Positions 1 to 10,157 of a stretch of 64,000 bases of DNA are shown here, in pieces (the stretch's first letter is position 1; every line of letters begins with the position of its first letter). The notes under the pieces are model-generated. The model ran no database searches, was not told where the DNA came from, and saw only the letters and a program-made list of their open reading frames with translations. The DNA is from Streptomyces armeniacus. GTDB lineage: Bacteria > Actinomycetota > Actinomycetes > Streptomycetales > Streptomycetaceae. The stretch spans positions 3,711,367-3,775,366 of the forward strand of contig NZ_CP031320.1 of the NCBI RefSeq assembly GCF_003355155.1, given 5' to 3'. Both the position numbers and the translations under genes were made by a program.

Positions 1-722
1 CACTTGATCGCGCACGCGGTGATGATGCCCTCGGGAGTGCCGCCCACGCCGAGCAGCATGTCGACGCCGGTCCCCTCCCGTACGGCCATGATCGCGCCCG
101 CCACGTCGCCGTCCGAGATGAACTTGATGCGCGCGCCCGCCTCCCGGATGTCCCGGACGATGCCGTCGTGCCGGGGCCGGTCCAGGACGACCACCGTGAC
201 GTCCTCCGGCGCCAGGCCCTTGGCCTTGGCCACGCGGCGCACGTTGACCGAGGCCGGCGCGTTGATGTCGACGAACTCCGCCGCCTCGGGGCCGGTGACC
301 AGCTTGTCCATGTAGAACACCGCCGTCGGGTCGAACATCGCGCCCCGCTCGGCCACCGCCAGCACCGAGACCGCGTTGCCCATGCCCTTCGCGGTGAGTG
401 TGGTGCCGTCCACCGGGTCCACCGCCACGTCGCACTCCGCGCCGGTCCCGTCGCCCACCCGCTCGCCGTTGAACAGCATCGGCGCCTCGTCCTTCTCGCC
501 CTCGCCGATGACGACGACGCCGTTCATCGAGACGGTGGAGACCAGGGTGCGCATCGCCTTCACGGCGGCGCCGTCCGCGCCGTTCTTGTCGCCGCGGCCG
601 ACCCAGCGGCCCGAGGCCATGGCGCCCGCCTCGGTGACCCGTACGAGCTCGAGCGCGAGGTTGCGGTCGGGTGCCTCCGGGCTGACCTCGAGCGGAGAAG
701 GGAGATGATGGTGTTCCGACAT
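1..722 (-). CDS. glpX: Fructose-1,6-bisphosphatase class II GlpX (3' end outside window)
   Basis: Class II fructose-1,6-bisphosphatase hydrolyses fructose 1,6-bisphosphate to fructose 6-phosphate and phosphate in gluconeogenesis, in the cytoplasm, using divalent metal. The visible 240 residues carry the family signatures: GEGEKDEAP near residues 73-81 and [17 protein letters not shown] near 98-114, which hold the metal and substrate acidic residues, then [13 protein letters not shown] further on. The ATG at 720-722 gives the usual short N-terminus ([13 protein letters not shown]). The C-terminal third lies beyond the left edge. A DUF4245 gene is divergent to it, as in other Streptomyces. Family identity is very likely; nothing looks broken in the part seen. 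Confidence 0.93.
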   Translation of the reverse strand, partial: MSEHHHLPSPLEVSPEAPDRNLALELVRVTEAGAMASGRWVGRGDKNGADGAAVKAMRTLVSTVSMNGVVVIGEGEKDEAPMLFNGERVGDGTGAECDVAVDPVDGTTLTAKGMGNAVSVLAVAERGAMFDPTAVFYMDKLVTGPEAAEFVDINAPASVNVRRVAKAKGLAPEDVTVVVLDRPRHDGIVRDIREAGARIKFISDGDVAGAIMAVREGTGVDMLLGVGGTPEGIITACAIK

Positions 723-891
723 CGGGACGCACCTTTCTGTACGGCGACGGCCGCGCGGACGAGGGTTCCCTGACTGTACCGAGCCCGCACGAGAATGAGC
801 AGTGCGCCCCACGTTTGAGCGGAGAGCCCGAGCGGGCCCCGACCGGGGCCCCGTGGCCGGGCACGCGGGGCCCATGAGGGACGATGGGCGG

Positions 892-1422
892 GTGGCAGCA
901 GACAAGAAGCGCGGTACCCAGACGGCGCGGGACATGATCATCTCGCTCGTCGTGATCACCCTCGCCGCCGGGGTGATCTACCTGTTCGTCCCGCACGACG
1001 AGGACAAGGACCCGGTCAAGACGGTCAGTTACGGCATCGAGGTGAGCACGGCGCGGCGCGCCGCGCCGTATCCGGTGGCGGCACCGCAGGGACTGTCCAA
1101 GGAGTGGCGCGCGACCTCCGTACGGTACGAGGGCGGCGGCCCGGAGGGGGCGGCCTGGCACCTCGGCTTCGTGACGCCCGGCGAGGAGTACGCCGCGGTG
1201 GAGCAGAGCGACGCGCCCGCGGCCGGGTTTGTGAAGTCCGTGACGCAGGGCGCGCGGAAGACGGCGAAGACGGAGCGCATCGGCGGCGAGGAGTGGACCC
1301 GCTACGAGGGCGGCAAGTACGACGCGCTGGTGCGTACGGAGCCCGGCTTCACGACGGTGGTCACCGGCACGGCATCGTTCGGGCAGCTGAAGGAGCTGGC
1401 CACGGCGCTCAGGACCAAGTGA
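892..1422 (+). CDS. DUF4245 family membrane-anchored protein
   Basis: Function unknown. The protein begins [14 protein letters not shown], has one N-terminal membrane segment ([18 protein letters not shown], about residues 16-33), and then an extracytoplasmic domain of about 130 residues typical of DUF4245, which is found almost only in Actinobacteria next to glpX. I place the start at GTG 892, with GAGGGA about 10 bases upstream, because homologues start just before the Lys/Arg-rich segment. An in-frame ATG at 874 is an alternative. It ends convergent with xseB. The family assignment is from memory of DUF4245 sequences. Confidence 0.8.
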   Translation: MAADKKRGTQTARDMIISLVVITLAAGVIYLFVPHDEDKDPVKTVSYGIEVSTARRAAPYPVAAPQGLSKEWRATSVRYEGGGPEGAAWHLGFVTPGEEYAAVEQSDAPAAGFVKSVTQGARKTAKTERIGGEEWTRYEGGKYDALVRTEPGFTTVVTGTASFGQLKELATALRTK

Positions 1423-1424
1423 CC

Positions 1425-1488
1425 GGGACCGCGCGGCCGGCCGTCTGAGCGCCGCGAGGGCGGTGCCGGCTCAGCCGGCGGCGGTCCC
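1425..1488. terminator. Candidate bidirectional terminator between DUF4245 and xseB
   Basis: The gap between two convergent genes is almost filled by nested inverted repeats. GGGACCGC at 1425-1432 pairs with GCGGTCCC at 1481-1488, and inside it GCCGGC-TCA-GCCGGC (1465-1479) makes a tight hairpin. There is no U-tract, which is normal for Streptomyces terminators. The structure would serve both strands. Confidence 0.5.
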
Positions 1489-1491
1489 GTC

Positions 1492-1767
1492 CTACTCGTC
1501 TTCTCCGTCCTCGGCGTCTTCTTCGTCCTCGGCGTCTTCTCCGTCCTCCGCTCCGTCCTCGGCTTCGAGCACCGCGTCCAGCCGGGCGCGCGCGCCCTCC
1601 AGCCACTCGCGGCAGATCCGCGCCAGCTCCTCGCCGCGCTCCCACAGGGCGAGCGACTCCTCCAGCGTCGAACCGCCCGCCTCGAGCCGCTGCACCACCT
1701 CGACCAGCTCACCGCGCGCCTGCTCGTAGCTCAGCGTGGACTGGAGCGTGGACTCATCCGTCGTCAT
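1492..1767 (-). CDS. xseB: Exodeoxyribonuclease VII small subunit
   Basis: Small subunit of exonuclease VII, which degrades single-stranded DNA to acid-soluble oligonucleotides together with XseA. The 91-residue product has the family core [20 protein letters not shown] followed by [22 protein letters not shown], near residues 12-60. The last 20 residues are an unusual run of Glu-Asp-Ala-Gly repeats (codons GAG/GAC), an acidic low-complexity tail not needed for the family fold. It lies 115 bases downstream of xseA on the same strand, so the two are probably co-transcribed. Confidence 0.93.
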   Translation of the reverse strand: MTTDESTLQSTLSYEQARGELVEVVQRLEAGGSTLEESLALWERGEELARICREWLEGARARLDAVLEAEDGAEDGEDAEDEEDAEDGEDE

Positions 1768-1882
1768 GGCCCCAGGCTAGGCGCTGCCGGTGACAGCGCG
1801 GCAAGCCGCCGCCGGACCCGCGCCAAGCCGCCCGGCCGCGGCTCCCTGCCCGGCCGACGGCTCCCCGCCCGGCCGCGGCGGC

Positions 1883-3091
1883 CTATTCCGTCACCGTCAC
1901 GCCGAACTCCCCCTCCGCCACCCGCGCCCGCAGCGGGTCGCCCGGCGCCGCGTCACCCGGCTTGCGGATCACCGAGCCGTCCGCGCGCTGCAGCACCGCG
2001 TACCCCCGCTCCAGCGTGGCCGCCGGGGAGAGCGCCACGACGCGCGCCCGCGTGTGGGCCAGCTCGTCCTCCGCGCGGTCCAGCCGGTGCCCGAACGTAC
2101 GCCGCGCGCGCCCCAGCAGGGACGCGACGTCCTCCTCGCGGTCCTCGACTACCGAGTGCGGATCGGCCAGCACCGGCCGGCTCCGCACCTCGGCCAGGGC
2201 GCGTTCCTCGCGGTCCAGGAAGCCGTTGACGACCCGCCAGGCCCGTTCGCGCAGCGCCCGTACGCGCTCGTGCTCCTCGCCCACGTCCGGCACCGTCCGC
2301 TTCGCCGCGTCCGTCGGGGTCGAGGCGCGCAGGTCCGCGACCAGGTCGAGGAGCGGCGAGTCCCGCTCGTGCCCGATGGCGGACACCACGGGCGTACGGC
2401 ACGCGGCCACCGCGCGCACCAGCTCCTCGTCGGAGAACGGCAGCAGGTCCTCCAGGCCGCCGCCACCGCGCGCCACGATGATCAGGTCCACCCCGGGCTG
2501 CTCGTCCAACTCCCGTATGGCGCCGATGACCTGGGGCACGGCGCGGGCGCCCTGCACCGCCACCTGGCGCACCTCGAAGCGGACCGCGGGCCAACGGAGC
2601 GTCGCGTTCCGCAGTACGTCGCGCTCGGCGTCCGAGGCCCGGCCCGTCACCAGGCCGATGCACTGCGGCAGAAACGGGAGCGGCTTCTTCCGCTCGGCGG
2701 CGAACAGCCCCTCGGCGGCGAGCGTCCGCTTCAGCTGCTCCAGCCGTATCAGCAGCTCGCCGACGCCGACCGGGCGGATCTGCGCGGCGCGCAGCGACAG
2801 CGTGCCGCGCGGCGCGTACCAGGACGGCTTCGCGAAGACCACCACCCGCGACCCGTGCGTGACGGTCTCCGCGACCTGCGCGAAGACATCGGGCGGGCAG
2901 ACGACGTTGACCGAGATCTCGTGCGAGGGGTCGCGCAGGGTGAGATACACCCAGCTCTGCCGGGAGCGCCGGTTCAGCTGCGTGATCTGCCCCTCGACCC
3001 AGACCGCGCCGAGCCGGTTGATCCATTCGCCGATCAGCTGCGAGAGCTTGCCGACGGGGACCGGCGACTCGGCGGACGTTTGGAGAGCCAT
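1883..3091 (-). CDS. xseA: Exodeoxyribonuclease VII large subunit
   Basis: Catalytic large subunit of exonuclease VII, 402 residues, the usual actinobacterial length. The N-terminal OB-fold (about residues 14-110, [25 protein letters not shown]) binds single-stranded DNA. The catalytic domain follows, with [42 protein letters not shown] and [27 protein letters not shown]. The end carries the [15 protein letters not shown] motif. The start is ATG 3089-3091. It is followed by xseB, and together they act in recombination and mismatch-repair clean-up of single strands. Confidence 0.96.
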   Translation of the reverse strand: MALQTSAESPVPVGKLSQLIGEWINRLGAVWVEGQITQLNRRSRQSWVYLTLRDPSHEISVNVVCPPDVFAQVAETVTHGSRVVVFAKPSWYAPRGTLSLRAAQIRPVGVGELLIRLEQLKRTLAAEGLFAAERKKPLPFLPQCIGLVTGRASDAERDVLRNATLRWPAVRFEVRQVAVQGARAVPQVIGAIRELDEQPGVDLIIVARGGGGLEDLLPFSDEELVRAVAACRTPVVSAIGHERDSPLLDLVADLRASTPTDAAKRTVPDVGEEHERVRALRERAWRVVNGFLDREERALAEVRSRPVLADPHSVVEDREEDVASLLGRARRTFGHRLDRAEDELAHTRARVVALSPAATLERGYAVLQRADGSVIRKPGDAAPGDPLRARVAEGEFGVTVTE

Positions 3092-3132
3092 ACGGAGAGG
3101 CTACGGCCCGTCACCGACACCGCCCATCCCCG

Positions 3133-4527
3133 TCACCCCTCGCGCTCCGGCTCCCGCCCCGCACCCACTCCCCCGCCGCCGCCATCGCCGTCCCCGCCAC
3201 GGCCGCGCAGCCGCTGCGCGCCGAACACCAGCAGCCCCGCGACGAGCCACACGGCGCCCAGCACCTGCGCGTCCCGGTTCGCCGTCACGATCACCGCGAT
3301 CGTGATGGCCAGCCCGAGGAGCGGCACCACCCAGTCCCCCAGCAGGCGGACGGGGCCGTCCCCCAGCTTCCGTACGCCGAAGTACCCCATCACCGACAGG
3401 TGCAGCAGCGCGAACGCCGTCAGCGCGCCCATGTCGACCAGCGACACCAGCCTGTCCAGCCCGTCCGGCTCGCGCGACGCCCACACCGCGGCCCCCATCG
3501 TGATGACCGCCGACAACAGCACAGCGCGCTGCGGCACCCGGCTGGTCTCGGCCAGTTTCGACAGCGGACGCGGCAGCCGCCCGTCCCGCGCCATCGCGAA
3601 CACGAGCCGCCCCGCCGCTGCCTGCGCCGCCAGCGCGGCAAACGCGGCGCCGAGGGCCTTGCTGGCCGCCACCGTCGTGTGCAGCCAGCCGCCGACGGCC
3701 TCCCGTACGGCCACGTAGAACGCCGCGCCCTGATCCTCCGGATGCTCGGCCAGCTCGCGCGACGAGTCGTCGGACAGCAGCGCGACCAGATACGTCTGCG
3801 CCACGAACAGCACGCCCGCCAGCAGCAGGCAGCCCACCAGGGCGCGCGCCACCCGGGTCGCGCCCTCGGCGGCCTCCTCCACGAAGTTGGCGATCGCGTC
3901 GAAGCCCAGGTACGAGAGCACCGCGATCGAGACCGCGCTCAGCACCGCCCGCGCCGAGAAGGCGCGGTCGCCGGTGAACGGCGACGCCCAGCCGCGTTCC
4001 GTACCGTCCCGTACGACCACCACCAGCGCCGCCGCGACGAACAGCAGGAGCACCGCGATCTCCAGCAGCAGCACCACGAAGCCGACGACCGCGGCCGTAC
4101 GCACGCCCGCGAGGTTCAGCGCCGTCGTGACCACGACGGCGGCCACCGTCCACACCCACTGGTCGACCTCGGGGACCAGCTCCTCCATGGCGATGCCGCA
4201 GAAGAGGTAGGCCACGGCGGGGATCAGAAGGTAGTCCAGCATCGCCATCCAGCCCGCCGCGAAGCCCGGCCCCTCGCCCAGACCGGTGCGCGCGTACGCG
4301 TACACGGACCCGGCCTGCGGGACGACGCGCACCATCCGCGCGTACGAGTACGCGGTGAAGGCCATCGCGACGGTGGCCACCACGTAGACGAGGGGCACCA
4401 CGCCGTGGCTCTTGGCGTCCAGCGCCCCGAAGACACCGACGGGCGCCATCGGCGCGATGAACAGCAGACCGTAGACGACCAGGTCCCGGGTGGTGAGTTC
4501 GCGCCGCAGACGGTCCGTTCCAGGCAT
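3133..4527 (-). CDS. APC-family amino acid permease
   Basis: A polytopic cytoplasmic-membrane transporter of the amino acid/polyamine/organocation superfamily, about 464 residues with roughly 12 hydrophobic segments. It opens [28 protein letters not shown], the typical first helix of this family, and contains [15 protein letters not shown], the conserved loop around helix 6. I chose ATG 4525-4527 because the cytoplasmic N-terminus then has normal length; the open frame continues upstream but overlaps the start of ispH. The substrate cannot be told from sequence. The C-terminal 25 residues are Gly/Asp-rich. It is divergent from ispH with 60-70 bases between starts. Confidence 0.88.
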   Translation of the reverse strand: MPGTDRLRRELTTRDLVVYGLLFIAPMAPVGVFGALDAKSHGVVPLVYVVATVAMAFTAYSYARMVRVVPQAGSVYAYARTGLGEGPGFAAGWMAMLDYLLIPAVAYLFCGIAMEELVPEVDQWVWTVAAVVVTTALNLAGVRTAAVVGFVVLLLEIAVLLLFVAAALVVVVRDGTERGWASPFTGDRAFSARAVLSAVSIAVLSYLGFDAIANFVEEAAEGATRVARALVGCLLLAGVLFVAQTYLVALLSDDSSRELAEHPEDQGAAFYVAVREAVGGWLHTTVAASKALGAAFAALAAQAAAGRLVFAMARDGRLPRPLSKLAETSRVPQRAVLLSAVITMGAAVWASREPDGLDRLVSLVDMGALTAFALLHLSVMGYFGVRKLGDGPVRLLGDWVVPLLGLAITIAVIVTANRDAQVLGAVWLVAGLLVFGAQRLRGRGGDGDGGGGGVGAGREPEREG

Positions 4528-4594
4528 GCCGTCAGCTTGCCCGAAAAGGGCCGCCCGCACCCGGCGCCGACACCCGGCCCGTACGATGGTGGCC

Positions 4595-5608
4595 ATGACC
4601 GCAACGCCTGTCAGCCGCCCCGCCGAGCGCCGGATCCTGCTCGCCGCCCCCCGTGGGTACTGCGCGGGCGTGGACCGCGCAGTGATCGCCGTCGAGCAGG
4701 CCCTGGAGCAGTACGGCGCGCCCATCTACGTGCGCCACGAGATCGTCCACAACAAGTACGTCGTGCAGACCCTGGAGAAGAAGGGCGCGATCTTCGTCGA
4801 GGAGACCTCCGAGGTGCCCGCCGGCGAGATCGTGATCTTCTCCGCGCACGGCGTGGCACCCCAGGTCCACGACGAAGCGGAACGCGGCGGGCTGGCCACC
4901 ATCGACGCCACCTGCCCGCTGGTCACCAAGGTGCACAAGGAAGCCGTCCGGTTCGCCAAGGACGACTACGACATCCTGCTCATCGGCCACGAGGGCCACG
5001 AGGAGGTCATCGGCACCAGCGGCGAGGCGCCCGACCACATCACGCTGGTGGACGGCCCCGACGACGTGCAGAACGTCGAGGTGCGCGACCCGGACAAGGT
5101 CGTCTGGCTGTCCCAGACCACGCTGTCGGTCGACGAGACGATGGAGACGGTGGACGCGCTGCAGAGCCGCTACCCGAACCTGCTCAGCCCGCCCAGCGAC
5201 GACATCTGCTACGCCACGCAGAACCGCCAGACCGCCATCAAGAAGGTCGCCGCCGAGTCGGACCTCGTCCTGGTCGTCGGCTCCAAGAACTCCTCCAACT
5301 CGGTACGCCTGGTGGAGACCGCCCTCAACCACGGCGCCACCGCGGGCCACCTCGTCGACAACGCCGGCGAGATCGACGAGTCCTGGCTCGAGGGCGTCAC
5401 CACCGTCGGGCTGTCGTCGGGCGCCTCGGTGCCGGACGTGCTGATCGACGGCGTGCTGGACTGGCTCCGCGAGCGCGGCTGGGACGACCTGGAGGTCGTG
5501 CAGCCGGTGGAGGAGCACATGCAGTTCTCGCTGCCGAAGGAGCTGCGCCGGGACCTGCGCACGGAGGCGGCGGAGAAGGGGAAGGTCCGCGCGGAGGGCG
5601 CGGGCTGA
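4595..5608 (+). CDS. ispH: 4-hydroxy-3-methylbut-2-enyl diphosphate reductase
   Basis: Last enzyme of the MEP isoprenoid pathway, converting HMBPP to IPP and DMAPP with an oxygen-sensitive iron-sulfur cluster. The three conserved cluster cysteines are in GYCAGVDRA (about residue 23), [11 protein letters not shown] and [11 protein letters not shown]. The [29 protein letters not shown] and SSNSVRL motifs of the family are all present. About 337 residues, normal length. The start is either ATG 4595 (MTATPVSRP) or ATG 4586 (MVAMTATPV); neither has a strong ribosome-binding site. A single copy in the core locus. Confidence 0.96.
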   Translation: MTATPVSRPAERRILLAAPRGYCAGVDRAVIAVEQALEQYGAPIYVRHEIVHNKYVVQTLEKKGAIFVEETSEVPAGEIVIFSAHGVAPQVHDEAERGGLATIDATCPLVTKVHKEAVRFAKDDYDILLIGHEGHEEVIGTSGEAPDHITLVDGPDDVQNVEVRDPDKVVWLSQTTLSVDETMETVDALQSRYPNLLSPPSDDICYATQNRQTAIKKVAAESDLVLVVGSKNSSNSVRLVETALNHGATAGHLVDNAGEIDESWLEGVTTVGLSSGASVPDVLIDGVLDWLRERGWDDLEVVQPVEEHMQFSLPKELRRDLRTEAAEKGKVRAEGAG

Positions 5609-5714
5609 CAGCGGCGTACGCCGACGAGGACCGCGCACGGCGACGTCCGTACGCGGAGGGGTCACGCCGTACGCCACCCAGGACCAGGCACGCTGACGTC
5701 CGTACGCCGAGCGG

Positions 5715-6401
5715 TCAGGCCGCCCGTTCCGCTGTGGCGCGGGCACGCCGTTCGGCCCGCCGGCGCCGTACGAACGCGATCCGGCGTACGAGCGCGATCA
5801 CCCCGGCCAGGAACGTGCCGCCGTAGACCCAGCCCGCCTGCAGGGACAGCCCCGAGACGAGGCCCATCACGGTGCTGCCGAACCCCTCGCCGCCCGGGCT
5901 GACGAAGAACAGCCCGGCGGCGTACGCGAGGGGTGCCGCGACTGGCGCCCCGTACAGGTCGGCCGGCCGCACCCAGGCCGCGGAGGCGGCGCTGACCAGC
6001 AGGAAGAAGACGCCGTAGGTGGCCGGTGAGGCGCCGAGAAGCAGCGCGTCCAGCGCACCGATCACCGTCATGAGCAGCACGGCGAGCACGCCGGTGCCGA
6101 GCGCGGTGAGCCGGGGAGCGGGCAGCCGGGACATGGCGGTGGCGAGCGCCTCCTTCGGCGGCGTACGGGTCAGCGCACGGTGCAGGACCGAGCCGCGCGC
6201 GCCGCTGGTCCGCGCCGCCGAGCCGGGCGCGCCGCGCGGGCGGCGTGCGCCGGGCGGCGCGGGCGGGCGCGACGGGCGCGCCTCGGACGCCTCCTGCGGC
6301 TCGTGTACGGGCCTCAGCGGCCGGGGCGGCCGCGGCCGCCGGGCGGCCGGCACCGCCTGCTGGTCACTCTGCGGGGACACACGCGCGCTGTACGGCTCCA
6401 C
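5715..6401 (-). CDS. DUF6542 family membrane protein
   Basis: Function unknown. About 228 residues: a Pro/Arg/Ala-rich, probably disordered cytoplasmic N-terminus (about 100 residues), then roughly four membrane segments (LTALGTGVLAVLLMTVIGALDALLL, TYGVFFLLVSAASAAWV, PLAYAAGLFFV, GWVYGGTFLAGVIALV), and an Arg-rich tail. This layout and the PADLYGAPVAAPLAYA stretch match the DUF6542 family that lies between ispH and ychF in Streptomyces. The GTG at 6399-6401 is the best start I can see; the frame runs open well beyond it, so the N-terminus is uncertain. Confidence 0.75.
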   Translation of the reverse strand: MEPYSARVSPQSDQQAVPAARRPRPPRPLRPVHEPQEASEARPSRPPAPPGARRPRGAPGSAARTSGARGSVLHRALTRTPPKEALATAMSRLPAPRLTALGTGVLAVLLMTVIGALDALLLGASPATYGVFFLLVSAASAAWVRPADLYGAPVAAPLAYAAGLFFVSPGGEGFGSTVMGLVSGLSLQAGWVYGGTFLAGVIALVRRIAFVRRRRAERRARATAERAA

Positions 6402-6653
6402 CGCACCAACGTAGAGCCCGCACCCCGCCGGTTTCCGGCATGGACACGCAGGGAGGATCATCTTGTCCGCCTGTTCGACGAATCGTGACCCGAACGGGTG
6501 AGGCACCCGCCCGCGTACGGTGTGACGTGCCCGTACGCGTACGGCCCCGGTTCCCGTGCCGGGCCGCGGCGGACGCGCCCGTAGACTGGTGGATCGGTCC
6601 GCGTCCGGCGGGCTGTCCTCCGCCACGGTCCACTCGCTACGGGAAGTCGCCAC

Positions 6654-7742
6654 GTGTCGCTCACGATCGGAATCGTCGGTCTGCCGAATGTCGGCAAGTC
6701 GACCCTGTTCAACGCTCTCACCAGGAACAACGTGCTGGCGGCCAACTACCCGTTCGCCACCATCGACCCGCACGTCGGCGTGGTGGGCATCCCGGACGCC
6801 CGGCTCGGCAGGCTCGCAGAGGTCTTCGACTCGCAGAAGGTGCTGCCCGCCACGGTCGACTTCGTCGACATCGCGGGCATCGTGCGCGGCGCGAGCAAGG
6901 GCGAGGGCATGGGCAACCAGTTCCTGGCGAACATCCGCGAGGCCGACGCCATCTGCCAGGTGATCCGGGCGTTCCAGGACGACAACGTCGTGCACGTCGA
7001 CGGGAAGATCTCCCCCCGCGACGACATCGACACGATCGACACCGAACTGATCCTCGCGGACCTCCAGACCATCGAGAAGGTCCTGCCGCGCCTCCAGAAG
7101 GAGGCCCGCGTCAAGAAGGACAAGCAGGCCGAGGTGAAGGCCGTCGAGGAGGCCCAGGCCATCCTGGAGGACGGCCGCACCCTGTTCGCCGCGGGCATCG
7201 CCCAGGGCACCGAGCGCGCCGCCCCGCTGCACGACCTGCACCTGCTGACGACGAAGCCGTTCATCTACGTCTTCAACGTCGACGAGGACGAGCTGACCGA
7301 CGAGTCCTTCAAGGACGAGCAGCGCGCCCTGATCGCCCCGGCCGAAGCGGTGTTCCTGAACGCCAAGCTCGAGGCCGACCTCGTCGAACTGGACGAGGAG
7401 GAGGCCCTCGAACTCCTCCAGACGGTCGGTCAGGAGGAGCCGGGCCTCGCCACCCTGGCCCGCGTCGGCTTCCGCACCCTGGGCCTCCAGACGTACCTCA
7501 CGGCAGGCCCGAAGGAGTCCCGCGCCTGGACCATCCGCCAGGGCGCCACCGCCCCGGAGGCGGCCGGCGTGATCCACACCGACTTCCAGAAGGGCTTCAT
7601 CAAGGCCGAGGTCATCTCGTTCGACGACCTGATGGAGGCGGGCTCGGTCACGGAGGCCCGCGCGAAGGGCAAGGCCCGCATGGAGGGCAAGGACTACGTG
7701 ATGCAGGACGGCGACGTGGTGGAGTTCCGCTTCAACGTCTAG
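6654..7742 (+). CDS. ychF: Redox-regulated ATPase/GTPase YchF (OLA1 family)
   Basis: A ribosome-associated P-loop NTPase of the Obg/YchF class, 362 residues. G1 is GLPNVGKST (residues 8-16), G3 is DFVDIAGIVRGAS, and the NxxE variant of G4 lies near YVFNVDEDE, fitting an enzyme that prefers ATP. A coiled-coil segment follows the G domain, then the C-terminal TGS domain (AGVIHTDFQKGFIKAEVISFDDLMEAGS). The start is GTG 6654, directly before SLTIGIVG. It is monocistronic, running convergent to the PQQ-repeat gene. Confidence 0.96.
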   Translation: MSLTIGIVGLPNVGKSTLFNALTRNNVLAANYPFATIDPHVGVVGIPDARLGRLAEVFDSQKVLPATVDFVDIAGIVRGASKGEGMGNQFLANIREADAICQVIRAFQDDNVVHVDGKISPRDDIDTIDTELILADLQTIEKVLPRLQKEARVKKDKQAEVKAVEEAQAILEDGRTLFAAGIAQGTERAAPLHDLHLLTTKPFIYVFNVDEDELTDESFKDEQRALIAPAEAVFLNAKLEADLVELDEEEALELLQTVGQEEPGLATLARVGFRTLGLQTYLTAGPKESRAWTIRQGATAPEAAGVIHTDFQKGFIKAEVISFDDLMEAGSVTEARAKGKARMEGKDYVMQDGDVVEFRFNV

Positions 7743-7785
7743 GCACGGGTCCCGCGCCACGTCTGACCGCCGCCGGGGCGCCCTC

Positions 7786-9039
7786 TTACGTGGGGAGGGC
7801 GTGGAGCTTCTTGCCGTGCAGGGCGAAGAGGTGGGTGCCGTCGGTGGCCACGAGCCACGCGTGATGGTCGCCGCTGTCGTCGTTGAACGTCCACCGCAGG
7901 GCGCCGGTCTTGACGTCGAACGCGTGCACGCCACCCTGTTTGTCGAGGTCGGTGGCTCCGTAGAGGGTGCCGCCCGCCTTGACGAACCGCGCGGGTACGC
8001 GGGCGCCCGTGTCGATGAGGGCCTTGGACTGCCAGATCTTGCGGCCGGTCTGGGCGTCGAGGGCCCAGAGCGTACTGCCGCTGTCGGCGACGTAGAGCAC
8101 ACCGTCCAGGACGGCCGGCTCCTTGAAGGAGCTGAACTTCTCGCTCCGCACGGTCCACTTCTCGGCGCCGTCGGAGATGCCGAATGCCTGGAGCTTCTGT
8201 CCCTGCGGCACGATGACGAGGTTCTGGTGGACGGCGAAGAAGCCGTAGTTGGTCTTGGCCGTCTTCTGGGTCCACACCTGTCTGCCGGTGGCGGTGTCGC
8301 GGACCGTGAGGTTGTCCTTGAAGTCGGTGTAGACGAGGTAGCGGCCCTGTACGGCAGCGTGAATGCCGTTCTGCTCGGTGCCGAGGTCCCGCTGTTCCTT
8401 CCACACCACCTTCCCCGTACCGCTGTCCAGCGCGGCGATCACGTTGGTGTGGGACGAGCCGTCGCTGTTGAGGATCTCGGCGACGACGTAGACCTGCTTT
8501 CCGTCCAGCGCGATCGGCCTCGGCTGCCGGTATCCCTTGTCCAGGCGGCTGCGCCAGGTCTCCTTGCCCGACGCCGGTTCGTACCCGACGACGGTGCCGT
8601 CGTACTTGCCGCTGGCCAGATACAGGGTGCCGTTGCCGAGCAGCAGCGGAGCTCCGGGAATCGCGGCGCCCTTCAGCTGCCACTTCGCCTTGCCGGTCTT
8701 CGTGTCGAGGCCGGTGAGCGGGTCGCCGGTCGCGATCACCACGCCGCTCTCGGCCACGAGTTCGTCGCGGTCCCCGAAGGTCCGCGCCGAGGTGGTCTTC
8801 GCCCACAGCGGCGCGGGGGCCCGCCCGTACTCGTCCGTCGCTCCCTCGGACGGCTTGCCCCCGGGGTCCGGCGACTTTCCGCCGTCACCGCCGTTCCCGC
8901 CCTCCCCTCCGTCGGCCGAGTCTTCGCGGCACCCGCTCGCCCCTGTTCCCAGGACGGTCAGCGCAACGCCGCCTCCGGCAAGTCGCAGCATCCGCCGCCG
9001 CGAAGGTCTTCCGACGGCCGTGCTCGGGTACTTCGGCAT
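7786..9039 (-). CDS. PQQ-binding-like beta-propeller lipoprotein, Tat-type signal
   Basis: An exported protein of about 417 residues. The N-terminus has a twin-arginine-like signal (RPSRRRMLRLAGGG) and ends in a lipobox GASGC, so it is probably a Tat-exported lipoprotein. After a Gly/Asp/Pro linker come repeated blades of the form TGKAKWQL, SGKETWRS, TGRQVWTQ, TGRKIWQS and TGALRWTF, the PQQ-like (YncE/BamB type) propeller. No catalytic PQQ-dehydrogenase residues are evident, so binding or scaffold roles are more likely than enzyme activity. The start is ATG 9037-9039 with GGGGGAG upstream. Confidence 0.85.
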   Translation of the reverse strand: MPKYPSTAVGRPSRRRMLRLAGGGVALTVLGTGASGCREDSADGGEGGNGGDGGKSPDPGGKPSEGATDEYGRAPAPLWAKTTSARTFGDRDELVAESGVVIATGDPLTGLDTKTGKAKWQLKGAAIPGAPLLLGNGTLYLASGKYDGTVVGYEPASGKETWRSRLDKGYRQPRPIALDGKQVYVVAEILNSDGSSHTNVIAALDSGTGKVVWKEQRDLGTEQNGIHAAVQGRYLVYTDFKDNLTVRDTATGRQVWTQKTAKTNYGFFAVHQNLVIVPQGQKLQAFGISDGAEKWTVRSEKFSSFKEPAVLDGVLYVADSGSTLWALDAQTGRKIWQSKALIDTGARVPARFVKAGGTLYGATDLDKQGGVHAFDVKTGALRWTFNDDSGDHHAWLVATDGTHLFALHGKKLHALPT

Positions 9040-9256
9040 ACTGGTGTCTCCCCCGTGCTCGTGTGAGTGGCTGGCTGGACGGGCCTGTCGCGCTCTCGTA
9101 CTGGTGCACACTCCCGTGACCAGGACACTAGCCTCTGCCAGGACGCCGGGGCGGTCTCGGGACCAGACCGGGACGATGGCGTGAACCGATCAGCACACTG
9201 ACCACCGCGGCGGCGAGGCCGGGGCCGCTTCCATCTCCCGGGCCCGGCCGGCCGGG

Positions 9257-9946
9257 CTATTCCTTGCGGTCGTCCCAGGACGTGCCGTACCAGCCCTTGA
9301 AAGACAGCAGCAGGGCCGCGAGCGCGGCGCCGACCCGGGGATCCGGCTCGGGCGGGTGGAGCAGCACCGCCTCCGAGGAAGGCTTGTGCACCATGACCGT
9401 CCGGCCGCCGGCCCGCCATGTCACGCGCCGCGGGGCGCGGGGGAGATCGCCGTTCTCGAACAGGGCGCCGATGAGGAACAGCGGTAGCAGGGGGGACATC
9501 AGCCAGCAGACCAGCCACCAGAAGAGGCGTCCCTTGTACCCGACCGCCTCCGGACCTCCGGGCTGCGCCACCGTCCAGCGCGTACGCAGCCCTCCGCCTC
9601 GGAACGCGTTGCGGCGCGTGATCGTGCCGGTGATCTGTCCGTGCGCGTCCAGTACCTGATAGGTCGTACGGCCGCCGTGTGCCGATTGCGTGACAAGGCG
9701 CGCCAGCTGTTGCTCCCGGCGTTCGTCAGCCCACAGCACGAAGGAACGGGCCCCGGCCTTACGCGCCGCACGGTACGCGGGTATGCCGCCGGGCGGGAGT
9801 TCGCGCTCCACGTACGCGAAGACCCGGCTCTGCGGCTGCGATCCGTCCTTGATGTGGATGGTGTGGCGCAGCGGCGGTGGACAGCCGGCGGGCTGTCTCT
9901 CATTGCGCGCCGTTCTGTCGAAGTACGGCGTCAGGGTGACGGCCAT
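9257..9946 (-). CDS. Hypothetical membrane protein
   Basis: I do not recognise the family with confidence. 229 residues. The N-terminal half is soluble (FAYVERELPPGGIPAYRAARKAGARSFVLWAD) and includes TTYQVLDAHGQITGTITRRNAFRGG, which resembles the strands of LURP-one/scramblase-like folds, but this is weak. One strongly hydrophobic segment follows (LFWWLVCWLMSPLLPLFLIGALF, around 143-165), then a basic region. It stands alone between a lipoprotein gene and the ArsA-like operon, on the same strand as both. The ATG at 9944-9946 is used. Confidence 0.6.
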   Translation of the reverse strand: MAVTLTPYFDRTARNERQPAGCPPPLRHTIHIKDGSQPQSRVFAYVERELPPGGIPAYRAARKAGARSFVLWADERREQQLARLVTQSAHGGRTTYQVLDAHGQITGTITRRNAFRGGGLRTRWTVAQPGGPEAVGYKGRLFWWLVCWLMSPLLPLFLIGALFENGDLPRAPRRVTWRAGGRTVMVHKPSSEAVLLHPPEPDPRVGAALAALLLSFKGWYGTSWDDRKE

Positions 9947-10157
9947 GGTGCATGCTCCTCATGGGTGTTGTGCTGCCCTCCGCCCGGTGCACGGTGGCCC
10001 TTCCTCGGCAGGACAACGGGTGCGCGGCGCGACACCTGACAACACGACCCCCCCGACACCGTGCGATCACCGCAGCGATTCTTGCATGGACACGGACACG
10101 TATAAGTGGGGTGCGCCAGGTGCCCGGCGTGGTGGGCTCCCGCGGCAGAAGCGGGGT

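Noticed and set aside
1790..3718. A 642-residue rightward open frame over xseA and the APC permease
   Set aside because: It is Arg/His/Pro-rich and antisense to xseA, whose domains are complete. Long false frames are normal at this GC content.
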